Source: Apostichopus japonicus (taxonomy: Eukaryota > Echinodermata > Holothuroidea > Aspidochirotida > Stichopodidae). From it: DNA of 64,000 nucleotides. The position numbers were made by a program, and so were the translations under genes. The notes below the pieces were generated by a model. It did no database searches. It was not told the DNA's origin and saw only the letters and a list, made by a program, of their open reading frames with translations. Below, one piece after another: positions 48,900 to 62,877 of this stretch. Location of the stretch: assembly GCF_037975245.1 (NCBI RefSeq), contig NC_092567.1, positions 18,790,876 to 18,854,875 of the forward strand, written 5' to 3'. How positions within the stretch are numbered: position 1 is the stretch's first letter; each line of letters starts with the position of its first letter.

Positions 48900-51400
48900 A
48901 ATTGTGGTGACGACGGTTTGGCTGCCAGTTAACCAACATCTTCCAATTTAATTGTTGTAATCAAAGTTTTGAGTCGACTTCTTCAACAGTAAAATATCGA
49001 TCCTTTCAGTATTCCTGTTGATTCAAGTTTTTGATATGACCTTCATGTGCCATATTGTTCATTAATCTTTTTCATCTATATAATCTTATGGTGCTAATTT
49101 TATCCATGCAAATGTTTGTCAAAAGGCAGAAATAAATAATAAATAAAAACAGTTGAAGAAGTTTGACCAAAGGTAGGTGACCATATTTGAAAATCTACCA
49201 TATTTGGGCGCAATGCAACATACCATTAAGAAATAGTGTTCTTAGGAATGGCAAGACTTGTTTCCCAGCAGCCACATGATTTTGCTGTAAGGAACAATAT
49301 TCTCATTACTGATCAGAAGAAAAGATAAGAAATGGTGAACACATTGGCACACACAGTGTAGAGAGAGCCCATATCTTCACAGAAAGAAATAGAATACCAT
49401 ATTAGACATGTATTGGTTATCACAAGAACTACACAAGTGCTTGATGCCAAAATCTCCTATTGGGGCTGACGTGTTATCATACATTGCACGATACCTGTGA
49501 GCCACATAATTGTTTCTGATTTTTTTTTCATGTACCAGACACTAGGTGATGTCCATTCTTTAAAGGTCATCTTATGTATTGCCGGATTGGTTCTTCAAGT
49601 CAATTTTCATATGCTCTGCTTTGCTGCAGAGTTACATTTTCGTAACACAAGTCACACAGAAAGAAGAAACAGAAAACAAGTATTGATGAAATTTTAATAG
49701 ATTCTTATTTGGAATACATATAAAAAGGTGATTGTCATATTGCATCATTATGATAGACAGCTTAACTACCTCAAGTGATACATGGTAACATTACATATGT
49801 TGTGTTCATGTAGGAAGTAGAAACCTCTCTAGTAAGCTTTGAATCTATTCCTTGAATGAACCTATCATGTAACTCATGTGATATCAACTTAGTAGATGTT
49901 AACTCCCATAAGTCCCAAATAGCACTTTCGAGTCATACTTAACCACAACATTCTAGTGAAGATGAGCCGCGACTCCAATTCAGCAAATGGCCACATATAT
50001 ATGCGACCCAAAAAATGTTGAGGAATTTTCACAACATTCTAGCAAAATAAAAAATGTGTAAAATATGTAAACCTATTAAATGTATGTAGAGCTTAATAAT
50101 GTGTTATGACACACTAGTTATTTTTGACTGGCATTTTTGGGGGGATCAGAGGGTATGACATGATACTACACTCTAATACTGTACATATGAAAATGAGCTC
50201 TTTAATACCATGGTAGTCTGGTTAAAGGGAGGATTTCAAATGAGCTGCTACAGTCAGTGTGACATTATTAGTAATGTAGGGTATGTAGTGAAAGTGCTAT
50301 TAGGTTGTTTGGGTCAGCAGAGAAAGTTTGAAAGATTTAATACATAAATTAAGTGAGCAATGGAACATGCTCGTACATATGCAAGTGCTTTTTTAAATGT
50401 GTTGAATGGAACAACACTTCCTTGCAATGGTTAGACTGGAGAAGCTGATTTCTAGTATCTAGTACATTTTGATAAACTTAGCAAAGAGTAATCATAACCA
50501 ATCACCGCTTCAGTTCATTTTCATCAGCTGTAAACTGTCACTTCAACTAGCTTTGTATATAGATGTGCTTATTACAAACAGTTGAAATAGTACAGTTCCT
50601 GGTCTGCTGAATTATGATATAATTTACATTTGTACTTAAATGCTAACGACATGGGGCTTAAATGCTTTACCCAAATAGCTAGGGTTCTTTCCTCCGTTCA
50701 CATATAGTCACTGTGTTTATCATCACTACCACTGTTTAACATAATCAATAAGTCCCTCACACGTCTTTAGTTGTTTCTTTCTTCCTATTGAATCTTCACT
50801 CATGGCTGATATCCAATTGCATTTGGTTACCATCATGCACAAATAATATGATGGCAATTTAAAAATTTGTTACACTGTACAGATTTGCAGTCTGGCAAGA
50901 GTCTGGCATGTACCTGTTACGGAACTTGATCATCCCGAAAGGGCAATGAAAAGGCAAAGGCAAGATGAAAGCAATCACATTGACAGCTTTAACGATACAA
51001 TATGAAAATTGGGCTATTTGAAAGATGGATGTCACCATAATTACATTGGCGCACATAGATAAAAGCTCCATAGATTATATTAGGAAAATGTTGTTGAAAA
51101 TTTGATGTAAAATATATGTTGCAGAGATGAATATGTTGTGTGAAGTTAAACAATTCATTTCATCTTGGCTGTCATGATGCTGGTGACCGGGAATAGCACA
51201 TATATATCTCCAACCGAAGTCACATCAAGAAGCCAGATCCTGGTATATAGGTTGCAAGATCCTAAAGACAGCTGTACAATAAGGAAAACAGATACATGAA
51301 CACAATGTAAATGAAGGCAAGCTATTCATAAAAGCAGTATATATATATTGATATTGATAACGTAATGAGTAGGAAAATCCAGAACAGTGCGATCGTCAGA
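48900..51400. other. No gene recognised
   Basis: AT-rich sequence on both strands with no exon-like segment that could be linked to SAMM50 or to the tentative gene above 52.6 kb. Missing exons of either gene may be hidden here. Confidence 0.35.
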
Positions 51401-51555
51401 CAACTGGTAGCTTCAAGTTATGCTCCATGAATATATAGGATCCTCGTCGGGGTTACCGGGGATTATAGGGTTGTTGGTGTATTGTTCTGCCGGTGTATTC
51501 TCTTTTGCGTCCGTTCTGATGGTGTGGTTGTTAGACTTTCTTCGGTGTTCGGTAG

Positions 51556-51923
51556 AGCGGTGAGGTGGCAGAACGGGAGAGTTCACGTCTGCAGTACCTG
51601 AGGTCCCTGGTTCAAACCTCGGTGTCGACACTGACACCAATTTTCACCCCGCTCCTTTCTCGTGGTAGGAAAGTGGCTACACGTGGAAGCGGTACTCACG
51701 TCCTTCGGAGGGGACGTTAAATTGCGGTCCCGGGAGCAGGATTACACACCCCTGCCTCGTTACTTCAGGGCACTATTCGAAAAGAGAAGGCGAAATTCGC
51801 CGGTGTCCTTCCACGCACAAAAAAACTTCAACCTCAATAATTACCGACTAAGGATTTCCTTAGTTTGCTGAAGCACCTTCGGGTGGAAGCAGAACACGAG
51901 GTGTATCGTATCGTATCGTATCG
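51556..51923 (+). mobile_element. tRNA-derived SINE, family 2, (TATCG)n tail
   Basis: The head reads GTGGCAGAACGGGAGAG and then GGTTCAAACCTCGG (B-box-like). The body contains GTGGCTACACGTGGAAGCGG and TTCGGAGGGGACGTTAAATT, and the tail is CGTATCGTATCGTATCG. A 26-bp stretch (GTGTATTCTCTTTTGCGTCC and onward) is repeated on both sides, at about 51497 and 51940, so the insertion sits in, or created, a local duplication. Confidence 0.75.
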
Positions 51924-52629
51924 GTGTTCGGCTGTTGGTGTATTCTCTTTTGCGTCCGTTCTGTTGTTGGTTTTTTTGCCTTCCTTCGGTGCTCGCTCCT
52001 TAGTTGTATGTGGTTCCCTTGACGGTGTTTGGTGGTTGGACTGGAGTTGTTTATGTAGAACTTGTTTTCGTGGCGGCACTTCGATATGAGCTCTGGGCGT
52101 TTGTTCAGGAGGGTCCGTTTGTCTGCGTTGATAATGATGAGTTTTTCAGTGAGACAAAGGTTGCACCGCTTCGACTCGTTGTTGTAGGATTTGGCTCTGC
52201 TGGCGATCGATCAATTTCCCCAGCACCCTAACCTTTGTGAAAAATGTTAACAATGTCCCTCATGAAAATGAAAAGCCCTACTTTAAAATTTGTATTCCCA
52301 ATTGAAAATGTAAAGTAGACTGAGTTTTCTAATTATCTCAGTCTCAGCTGCTGTTTGAATTGATTGCTTCAAATAAGCTCTACTGGTATAACAGCTCAAA
52401 ACAGTGGCAAAAGAAGCAGATATTTGTTCCATGGATACCAGTCAGGGGTAGCATGCCAACCCTCCCCTTTCCAATCAAGTTAGAATGGGTAATTCCTAAC
52501 ATATAATCATAATTAAAAGGTCAGAGAGGCATACAATTTGAAACTCTATAATCTACACAACTGTTTCTCTGAGCTTTTCTGACTGCACATATTATTGTGA
52601 ACTTAAGGTTCGGCTTTTCATGCACATAC

Positions 52630-55600
52630 CACAATAAATTTTACTGCTATTCGCAACAATTGCCTGTAGGTCTTCCAGCCCATATGATGATGGCCGATTG
52701 AATGAGACACCTGGTGGTAGGCCACAAACACTGACTTCCCAGCCACTATTTTCTTGTAGCTCATCCGACGTTCCCCAGTCAATGCACCTTTAAAATGTAA
52801 TGCAAACTGAATTATAAAAATCTGACTGGGAGATATTTTAATGAAATTTTGAACAGTGCAAATAACTTAAGGCTAAGACAGGATTTGAAAGAGCGACTTT
52901 GGGATTGCGAGTTCTGAGCTCTATCAACTGAGGTATATCAGCCCTTATTGACACTACTGATCCCTATTTCAACCCTGTTTCACCATTGATTTCTTTGTAC
53001 TTTTAAAAATTTCATAGCAAATCTGATAGCTACCACTGATAATTAGTTTTGAGTTGTTATTACAATTACTGATTATTTCATAGAAGTAGTATGAAAGAAG
53101 CATCTGCAAGGCAGCCATATTTTACAGTTGGTACCATTTGATCTCTAGCTGTAACACTAGAACGGATCATTTTCTCACCATTATTTGGTTTTCATGTTTC
53201 GGATGTTTTTAAACTTTGATCTATTACCCTCAAATCATATTTGACATCCATGATGAAGGTATGGATCGATTACCCATTAACGACTATATGTTCCACTTTT
53301 GAAGTTATAAATAATACTTATTTCTGAAGATACTTTGTTTAATTCAGATGACCATTGGACTGAATTGAAAAAAAATGTATCACTTCCTCACCAAATTTTA
53401 ATTTCAATTTTCTGGGGATACCATATTGACCTAAAATGAACCCTCACACAAACAACAACTTACTATGTGCAACCTCGTACATGACACAGACACACTGTTA
53501 CTTCCCAGACTTTGATCTCTGTTCACTTAAAGGCATTGAAGACTAGCCCCAAACCGTGTGTGGCCAGTTAACTTTCTGTTGCTTGCCAGTGACGTTTTCT
53601 CCATGTCGCTACAAAATGTAGACAGTAATGAAACGTGATACCTTAGTTGTTATCTTTATCTGGATCTGAGATGTCCATCGCTGTATCTTTGGATACTGCG
53701 GGATCGATGGTGGTGTTTAACACTTCTGTTACACCTCATTCTAAACTAGGTCAAATTACCGGCATTAGACATTTCTTTTTGCGCGAGTATTTACACCCTT
53801 TAACATGAATTGAAATATCTATTGAAATCCATAAGAATCATCTACTTGCCAAGGGCTACCATCAAACTAAGTTTAAATTTCAAATATCATTCACTTCTGA
53901 AGATATCATGTTTAAAAGTTTCTTGACTTCTGTTGACTTTAAAACACATTGACTGCCTTATAAAACATTAGGAATCTTGTACTTACCAAATGCAATGCAC
54001 ATATCAAGTTTGAAGTTGAGATATCACGGACACATGTGTTTCAGACTTTGACATATATGAACAAACACACAAGAAGTGTCATCTACTCACAACAGGCAAT
54101 GTACAAACAAGGTTTAAACTTCAAGCAATTTTTAATTTTAGAGCATCATATTGGGTTTACACGCATATTGTCACGTGAAGCAATATGCCCAAATGGATGG
54201 AGGGGCTTGAGCAGGTGACCCACCTCTGTAACAATTCAGGAAAAACACTCAGATGGGGATAACAGCCTCTCCCCTTAGACCACTCCCGCATATCAAACAG
54301 GAGAATCACAAATGTAGCCCCCCCCCCCCCCCCCCACAATCTTATACTATGCACAACACTGTTCATATACAGACACAAAAACACCATGGAATAGAGTCCT
54401 TCTGCAAAGAATGATATCAAATTGTATTTAAACTAGCTCTCACAATGTGGCAAACTTAATATATGTTTACATTTTACCCAGAAGCTTTGGGATATTTATT
54501 TACCATAGAACAGGGGTTCTACATCCTACAGGCCGATGTTTGGATATTTCAAGCCCACCATGGATGCATTGTACCTATAAAGGTAGAACCAGCAGGCCCA
54601 CCATTAACAATATGTTTTTTATTTCACATTAATTCACTTTAAATGGTATAAACAAAATTACACCATGTTGCATTTAACACCATTGATCATGATAAACTTT
54701 TCTCAAAGGGAAAGAGGATCAAGGTACCTTTCCCCCTTTGGAACCTTTCCCATTTCAGGAAAGCATTGCAGACCATCAGGGTTGTTGCAGGAGGAGTTCT
54801 AGAAGTAAATGTGGATTTTGTACAAAAACAAGGAAGGTCGATTGTAGCTCTTACAATCCATGAACACTAAAGTGGCAATATACATATAATATCTCACCAC
54901 AAGGTCTTAATTGTTCTGCTTTTGAATCTACAGTAAAAAACTTGTTGTAATTATCATACTTACAAAACTTCTCATTGAATATTTCTTGGACTTTGCAGCG
55001 CAGATCATCCCAAGAATCCTTTGACTTACAAGCAAACTGTTCTATAACATTGAATGAAATATTTAGTATAAGGCAAACAATAATCCATTCCAAACATACA
55101 ACTTCCAGTTATGCAACATACATTTTTCAATCTTGTTTTTCTATATGTACTGCCACATTTTCTTGAAAATATTCATAACTAGTATCACACTGAACATGAC
55201 TTTATCCAGTTGGACAATGATTTGCTCTTAATATGGGGTTAATACTGAAGATCATTTAAGGTACATAGGTGCAGTAGTTGTGAACAACATTGTACATTAG
55301 GAATTTTCACTTTCATTCCAAAGCAGTTATTATTAGTTAAATCACATGGTTTCCAAGAGGTGAACAATTTTCATTTCTTTTCTAATCATAGTTTCCATGG
55401 GAACACAATCTTCCTCAGCTGAGGTTGATCTCCCACTATACGATAAACTTTCATTTCTCCTATGAGTTTGTTACGTATGTCATGAAGCTGTGCAGCCATA
55501 ACAAAGGGTTAAGTGGCTTTTTTGGCAATGTACAGAGACAAATATTAAACATAGTGAAATATGTGAAAATACCTTTGCCAGATACAGCAAGGCCAAATCG

Positions 55601-58488
55601 TTGCAGGAACAGATCTTCTCTCTGCATGAAGTTTTTCGCCATATCTGTTCCTGCTGTAATCAGTTCCCCATCTGAATTGAATACTGCAACAAAAGCCTCA
55701 CAGTTTTGCTCCTCAAGTTTCTCACACTGTGAAGGAGTAAAAAAGTAACCATTGATAATTGTGCTATTGATGTCCCATTTGGCGAGTGAAAATGCACATC
55801 ATAATTGTTCAACAACAAAAAAATTAATCTCTTTCATTATGTCTTCAAACCCATCTTGCCAATGATTTACTTCTTTTAACAAATTTTGGCTAACTGACAA
55901 TTTTTATAAGAACATTTAAATTAACAATGAAGGAATGAGAGCCATCAGCTCGATTTACAAAGTGCAAGAGATATAGAGGTTGGCCTTCAGCGCTATCAAC
56001 AGGAAACATCAACAAAGCATTGAATGTAAACAGGCATAAAGGCAGTGTTAACTTGTCTTACTTATTTAATGTTTAATTGGATATTGAAGATGAGACTTTT
56101 AATTAAAAGGATTGTTAATATTATCAAAACATTTACAATAACTGTTTGCTTGATTAAACTCTGAGGATGAAAATATTCTTCCACATGTAGACCAACAAGT
56201 CGTGTGCAAAACCCAATAGAAACCTCATTTTTAAGAGACAGTCCAATAAGAAAGTATCCAAAGCCTTCAGACAATAATTCATCTTAGCAAACAGTTAATT
56301 CTTTGAAAAGATAACAATACAGCACATTGCTGCAAAACTGCCATTTGATGATTTTGTATTTCTTACCAAAACTTGCATCTCCTTCACAACTTTGTTTTGC
56401 CACGGTTTCATCTGATGTTGGCTCAACTTTTTGTCGTTGGCATTCTTCTTACTTGCAGCAAGATTGTAATTGTTAAAGCTGGTTTTATTTGCTTGAATCT
56501 TTCTCCATGCTTCCCCTGCACTTTTCAGCAGATCCTTTCTGCTCTGTTGAGATTTATTAGCTGCATGTGCAAAGACAATATACAAAGGAAGTGACATGAT
56601 TACTGAATATTACTTTTCCTTCAAATTTATGCTTGGAGCATTTACACACAATACCTCCCGATTTCATTAATAGCCTATGAAAGTACCTGATTGTGTTTCT
56701 TCATCTTCATATTAGAGCAGACAGAGTTGCAACAGGGCAAAGATAAATATTACACTACATGATAGCAGTGTTTGTATAAATACAATAGCCTCAGTAAGAG
56801 AACCAGGCGCGAGAGTAAGAGAACACCCCCTGTAGCCACAGGGGGTGTTTTGGGTGTTCAAACACACTCCATGGCCCAAGTGCCCCACAAAAAATATGCA
56901 GAAAACACCAGTGACTTGGAGAGATACGCTAGTGATAATTATCGCACCCTCCTCCGGGCCTCACTCGAGTCTCTTCCAATCCTCCTGAATCCCCAAATTA
57001 TCCTTACAGTTCAAACTGTTGAGTTGATGTTGAACCTAGTTGCTTGTAAATTATATATAATGAGAAAGGTATCTCTTTAGGTTGGCATTTTCCTTGCATC
57101 AATAATTGAGTCTATATGATTACATTTTTCTGATGTGAATAGAATTATTATCAATATTCTTTTGCATGATTTGAGCTCAAACATTGCACCATTTTGCATC
57201 TAGAGGCCTTAAAATACCATTTTTATGCCAAAGGGGAGGGGGACACCCCCTCCTACTTAGACCCCTCCCCCATGTCAGCCTCCAGCACAACACCCCCCAG
57301 GAACAAATCCTGGATATGCGCCTGAAGAGAACAATACAATAATGGCTTCGGTTTTAAGAATCGGCCTTGGTCGGACAATATGCATAGTTTGTTGTCTTAG
57401 TTATCTTAGGGAAAGTTTAGTAAGCCTTACGCTGCCAAAGACACAAAGAAATAATAATGAAAGCAAATTTTTTTCTCTCAGTGGCCACCTGATAGAGGAG
57501 CAAAAACATCACATTTTAAGATGAGTAATCTTCAGTTTGGGTAGTACACTTGTTCATTTCAATGGGTACAGAATGGTTGAGTAAGCCGACACCTGACTGG
57601 TTACCTCCCACATAGCTGTGAAAATTTCTGCAAAGTAATAGATCACTGCAATGGCCTACCTTCATAGATCGTCAAATCAGCCTCAAAGTTGTTCCCTATC
57701 AAGTATATCAAGATTACTAAAATATGCTTCAAATGACTAGTGCAATTTTACAGAATATACTCTTCAAATGTCATAAGCAACTCTCTAAACTTGGTGTAAA
57801 AATATGAACCGTTAATAAATACGAATTTTCTGGTAAAACCGTGACCCTATTACACGTTTGCTCACACTCTTGACACTTTCCAAACTGAGTAAAATGGTTG
57901 ATTCCAATCTAAAATTAATACCCTTTTCCGCATTGGGGGTGGGGAAAACAATTAGGGTCTGGGGGCACTTATCTTGTTAGGGCTGGCTATAAAGGTTAGG
58001 GACAACTTCTCTATTAGGAAGTTGATTTAGATCAATAGGGAACAATATTTGGAATTGATAATTTTATAAAAAATGCAAATTATATGCAAATTATAATATG
58101 CAAATTAGGACGCACTTTTGTTTTAAATGGAAAACACCAAAATACAATAAAATCACTAATGACTTCAAAATTGACTTCAAATTGTATGATAAAGGTTCTT
58201 CTTTGGGGTTGCTCTTTCAGATGATACCAACTTTTCTGAAATCTGTTGAGGATTGACAGAGTTATGACTGATTTCATTTAGTACAAATGTTGTTTACTTT
58301 GTTTACTTTCTACAATTACAGCCTAACGTTGGCATAACGTTAGGCCTAGCCTAGCCTTTTATGTAAACAACGCTATTGACTTACAATTTCTGGATCCTCA
58401 AAAGGACCGAACCTTGATAAACTGGTTCGACCAGAACGTCCTGGTCCTCATCATCAATTGTATCGGTATCTGACCAATCGTCCCACAT
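52630..58488 (-). CDS. Tentative gene: HMG-like segment plus GTF2I-repeat-like domain
   Basis: Six exon candidates on the minus strand: 58488-58385 (ATG, acidic MWDDWSDTDTIDDEDQD), 57695-57660, 56560-56367, 55726-55573, 55041-54964 and 52787-52630. The chain 57695 to 54964 joins in phase. The first exon to the second, and 54964 to 52787, do not, so at least two exons are missing, and no 3' end was found. The exon at 56560 encodes RKDLLKSAGEAWRKIQANKT, reminiscent of the second helix of an HMG box. The last two encode LRCKVQEIFNEKF and WEVSVCGLPPGVSFNRPSSY followed by GLEDLQAIVANSSKI. This spacing and the GLPxGVxFxRPSxYG signature resemble the GTF2I (TFII-I) repeat, a DNA-binding module. A nuclear role is only inferred. 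Confidence 0.6.
53527..53803 (+). mobile_element. TTAA-type MITE, copy 3
   Basis: Shares the family blocks of 21947 and 23078 (GAGATGTCCATCGCTGTATC, AACACTTCTGTTACACCTCA) but is ~90 bp shorter. Both borders are intact: TTAA|AGGCATTGAAG and TTTACACCCT|TTAA. A TTAA target duplication is the signature of piggyBac-type transposition. It is non-coding. Confidence 0.85.
56822..56849. repeat. Perfect 12-bp hairpin with 4-base loop
   Basis: AACACCCCCTGT and ACAGGGGGTGTT flank AGCC. It lies next to a GC-rich CCAGGCGCG start at about 56804 and may belong to a hAT family A-like remnant. Confidence 0.6.
57185..57325 (-). mobile_element. hAT family A-like right-end fragment
   Basis: Ends CCTGGATATGCGCCTG, the family A terminus, preceded by GC-rich GGAGGGGGACACCCCCTCC (itself palindromic). 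No opposite terminus or target duplication is found. Confidence 0.5.
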
Positions 58489-60935
58489 CTCTAGGACCTA
58501 TTGGGCCGTAAATTTGGGGACGCTGTGTGCAGCCACGCCCTATTTGAAAGTGTACAGTACGTAAAAGTACATTGAGCTGTACACTAAACACTCAGTGGCA
58601 CAGTATTACGCAACAGCGGCGGTTGCTATCAACTTACAAAGGAAAGCGTGGGTGCTATGTCATAACTATCAATTACAAATAAGACAGTGGCCTAAATATC
58701 TAAAATAAGAAAAAAAAACACGTACCTAGGTTGAAGCGTTCGGGAACGAGAATTTTTTTCAAAAATGAACGAATTTGGACGATTTTGGTGTCAAATTACA
58801 GGAAATTTCAAGGACATTTGCATTTGTCTCAGAACCCTCTATAGATGTATTGCTGAAATGCTCAGAATATGTTCAAAACATGTTAGGGTTTATTCCAAAT
58901 ATAATGGGGGGGTTTGTTCAACTCTTATTTTCTGTCACGATTTTTTTGATGCGAACATTGATTTTTGGCCAAATTACGTCATTTTCAGATTGACCTTTGA
59001 CCTTTGAGCCCCACCTACTAAAAAAATCACAGTTACCCCCCCCCCCCCCTTTTATTTGTTTTATACACAAACGTTTGGTCTTAGCTACATTTCAATACCT
59101 AAATGAATGTTGTAGGATGTAAGATGGCTGAGTACTATTTTTTTTTTAAATTCAATGATTATTTGGGTCCATATCGACCCAAAATGCGGAAGAAGTCAGT
59201 CAGTAGAAATGATTTGCAAAGAAAGCAAACAATTAGATGTTTGAGAAAACTAGATAAACACATTCATGTAATATTTACAACCTCCATATATTTCATAGAA
59301 CGCACCTCAAATCAATGGTATGTCCATCATGAACCAGTCTATTCCCCATGAAAACATGATCAAAAGCCCATACGGTACTGTACTGTACATGCACATTTTG
59401 ATATCACTGTCCCTATCTATGCCATCGGTTATTAAACTAAAACCTAGATGTCCCATATGTTTTATGCCACTTGGCATGATTGTCAAAAGACTAACATAAA
59501 TGTTTTAATGTTCCTGTACAAAACACTAACTCTGTGAACTACGTTTACTTGTGTTTCTGTAGTATGTATGAAATACATAACTGCCAATGTGGTTAGGCTA
59601 TTTGCTGTGCACCTCAAAGTAACTATGGTAGGATATCATTATATCTAATAATTCAATTGAACTATATGCACTAGTAATACCATCGTAGCCGACGACACAA
59701 TTCAGGGGATTCCCCTAATGACGACATCAATCGTGACGTCACTTCACAGTGACCACGAGGCCATGGCCGCCATGATCATACAGCCGTAGCCTACACTTTT
59801 ATCACGTACGAACAAATGCTGCACACAAACACCTTCAAAATGGTCACTCCTGCGTCATACCAAAACTCTAAAATAACATAATTAATCAATATCAACTGTA
59901 ATTAATGATAACAACTGTAATTAATGATAACAACTGTAATCCTTCATCCTACATCCATTTTCCCAGTAAAATAGCTTACAATTCCTGACGGAAAATAACC
60001 TGTCAGCTTTGTTAACACTGCGATCCCCATGTACTCTATGGTAGTTATCACGCTACGTTAGCATGCACACACACAGTATACTAATAACCTAACGGGCATG
60101 AGCTTACGCATGCACTACGATACATAATTATAACCTTCACAAATAATACAGTTTATTCCTTACTTATTTGCTACTTAACAACAGGTCATCCACACATAAA
60201 ACCAATATATTTAAGACCTCTGAACATTTATGATGGGCTTAGTAGTACTTGATTTAGCCAAAAGGTAGGATTTAAAGACCATTTCACCTGGAGAAGAGAG
60301 AACAGGAATTTCGCAACAGTCTCTGCATGGGTGTTCCATGCTATGGACCGCCAAATGCGCATTAAATATGAAATTTTGGTGGGGTCCCAAATTTCAACCC
60401 GTTACATCTGGTTGACAGTACCTTGCCATGCCAAATGTATCTTGGAAATACCAGAGCTGGTTGTCTTTCATATATAAATAAGTATGTGTGCTTTGTGCTT
60501 GCTTATTTCTACTTACCATCCAGTTGCTGGGAAAAGCAGCGATTTGTTTTGTTATTCTAGTGATATCATAGCATATTTGTGGTGAATAAATGCAATACTT
60601 TAATGCATGACATTGCAACAAGAGGACTGTACTTGGTGATTTCAATAAACTCAAGTCGCAATTGATAATGGTATTTGATTGTTTATTAAATTAACTATTA
60701 TTGACAGATGGATGAAAATCCCCATTCTTGACATTTTTATTATTACGGAAGGGACTGAAATCTTGTCATGGTGCTCTCTAGCATAAAATAATTTAAAATT
60801 ATTAGATGAACCCAATTGCCTGTGATGCTATAACATCATTTGATGTTGTGACAACTATGTCACAAAGCTATTGCATTCTTTGGACACGGTCACTAGCAAA
60901 CCATGATGCTGTCACATTGAATATTCAGATAAGGT
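58489..60935. other. No gene recognised
   Basis: The upstream region of the tentative minus-strand gene and further sequence with no recognisable exons. A 27-bp unit containing AATTAATGATAACAACTGTA is tandemly repeated near 59897-59940. Confidence 0.35.
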
Positions 60936-60941
60936 GACAAC

Positions 60942-61120
60942 AGTGGCGTCACCAGACTTTTCAGTCTGGGGGGGGCACGGGGGGGCACCAGCATTTGATG
61001 GGGGGCACTTAGGTGGATATGGATCGCCGTCCTGGGGGAGGGGCAAGGGCGGCGGAAGCATTTTTAATCTGGGGGGGGGGGGGCACCGACATCAAAGGGC
61101 ACTTTGCAGAAATTCGATTG
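60942..61120. mobile_element. G-rich hAT-like fragment
   Basis: CAGTGGCGTCACCAGACT resembles the left end of the element at 62886 and is followed by poly-G blocks typical of these elements. The right end is not found. Confidence 0.4.
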
Positions 61121-61390
61121 GACTGATGTAGCCTTTATAACTCTTATTGTATTATCTTATTTGCGCATACACATCACTCAATCAACGCCCCCCCCCCTCC
61201 CCCTCAAGGAAAATATGCATACTAGCACTGCAATATCCAATGGGAAACAAGGAACAAACTGAGGCGTAATCATGCTAGTTGCTAATGTAGGAATCTTCCG
61301 AATTAGAGTTTATTTCTTGTTAATATCTGAACACATTTTTTTCCATTCGAAATAGCTTTGAGTTTGACCCACAGAGATTCATTAAAAGTC

Positions 61391-61700
61391 AGGGGCGTAG
61401 CAAAGATTTGCAAGGTTATATGCACGACTATCTGAGCGGAGCGCCACCATCGGTTGGCGCGGAGCGTACAAGAAATTTTTTGGTTTTACAATGCCCTCAG
61501 ATGGCCGGAAACGGCCCTTCCTGAGTGTTCATTCTGGTTCCCTGGCCTCTTGCTAACTTGAGACACCTCAATTTTTATGTAGAAAAAGGGCACATTTTTA
61601 ACCTGAGGAAAAGTGGGGGGGGCACGTGCCCCCTGTGCCCCCCGGTTCTGCCGCCCTTGGGGAGGGGGTTCCCCCTCCCCTTTGGAAAATTTTCGCATAC
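61391..61700 (+). mobile_element. hAT family A-related copy
   Basis: Starts CAGGGGCGTAGCAAAG and contains the family A core (ctatctgagcggagcgccac, atcggttggcgcggagcgta), followed by GTGCCCCCTGTGCCCCCCGG. The right terminus is unclear. Confidence 0.6.
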
Positions 61701-61704
61701 GGAG

Positions 61705-62877
61705 GATGGGCTAGATGCAAAGTGGTGCGACATTTGATGCTAAATTCGATCTGAAGATATCTCCAGAAATTGCTATTTTTGAGGTAATGATTTTAACAAT
61801 GCGCAGAATTTTGCAGAGGATATGAACCACATGCTGTCGATATTATGCCTAACCCTATCAATAGAACCTACATTTGTTGAATTAATGTGTGCATGACCCC
61901 CGACTCCTTTCTTGTCCTTCTCGTTTTCTCCCATTATCTATTAAGATAAAACAGGTTCCAACATCGCTAAAAAAATCATAAACTCACCCTAATGGTTTAT
62001 ACAACTTTGTTGCATATATTGCGCATATTTTCTAATCAACTCCGTATTACTGGGTCCATACTCGGAGAATAAAAGACAAAACAGTCGCATCGAAATCGCT
62101 AGTACGTAGGCTACACCACATTCGGCAACGCGACATTCTGCAGCACGCAAACTTTTATTTCCTAGGACGGATAAGGGTTAACTCCGTCAGCATGTCTACC
62201 GCACATACTGAGCAGAACATTTTGGGTGTGTCTCCCCCCCCCCCCCCCCCACCTCTCTGTCATACCCTCACACTGGATGTGAATGACTTTGCAAGTGTGA
62301 GGGTCCATATTTAATGTTACCACAAAAAAACATGACTATCTCTCAAGGGAGGCTGATTTATGTATAACATTTCCACTTTGCCCCCTCCCACATGACCAAG
62401 TGTTTTCGTAGGGAAATCTCGGAAAGTTGCACCTACAACAGCACTCCTAATGCTAAACAACAGCCCGATCATTTAAGTTTGGAAAAGGCAATGGCCAGGC
62501 AAAACTCTTCTTCGCACCAACATCATGCAATATACTACTGCCAAGGGGAGTGGGGGGGGGGGGCTCAATAACCTCTCATAGGTTGGTCTGATAGGATGAA
62601 CATCTCAACACGTTAAGGCTTCGAGCTTTGAAAAATGACAGGTTATGTATCTTACATTAATGTAAACAAAGAGGTATACATGGCTCTGAATGTAAGTAGA
62701 ACATAAATAAACTCTAAATGTAAGCTAACAAGAGCGCCCTCTCATAATATTTATTTGTTCCTTGGCCACATTTGCATGCCATTTTAACCACGAGACATTT
62801 TAAATCGGGCAAAGACTATAAACAATAGTGAGTCCCATTTGTGGTCTTGTACCAAAAACATAAGTTCTAAGTCAACG
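61705..62877. other. No gene recognised
   Basis: Non-coding, with a poly-C run at about 62234-62250 and a poly-G run at about 62550. No exons are recognised. Confidence 0.35.
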
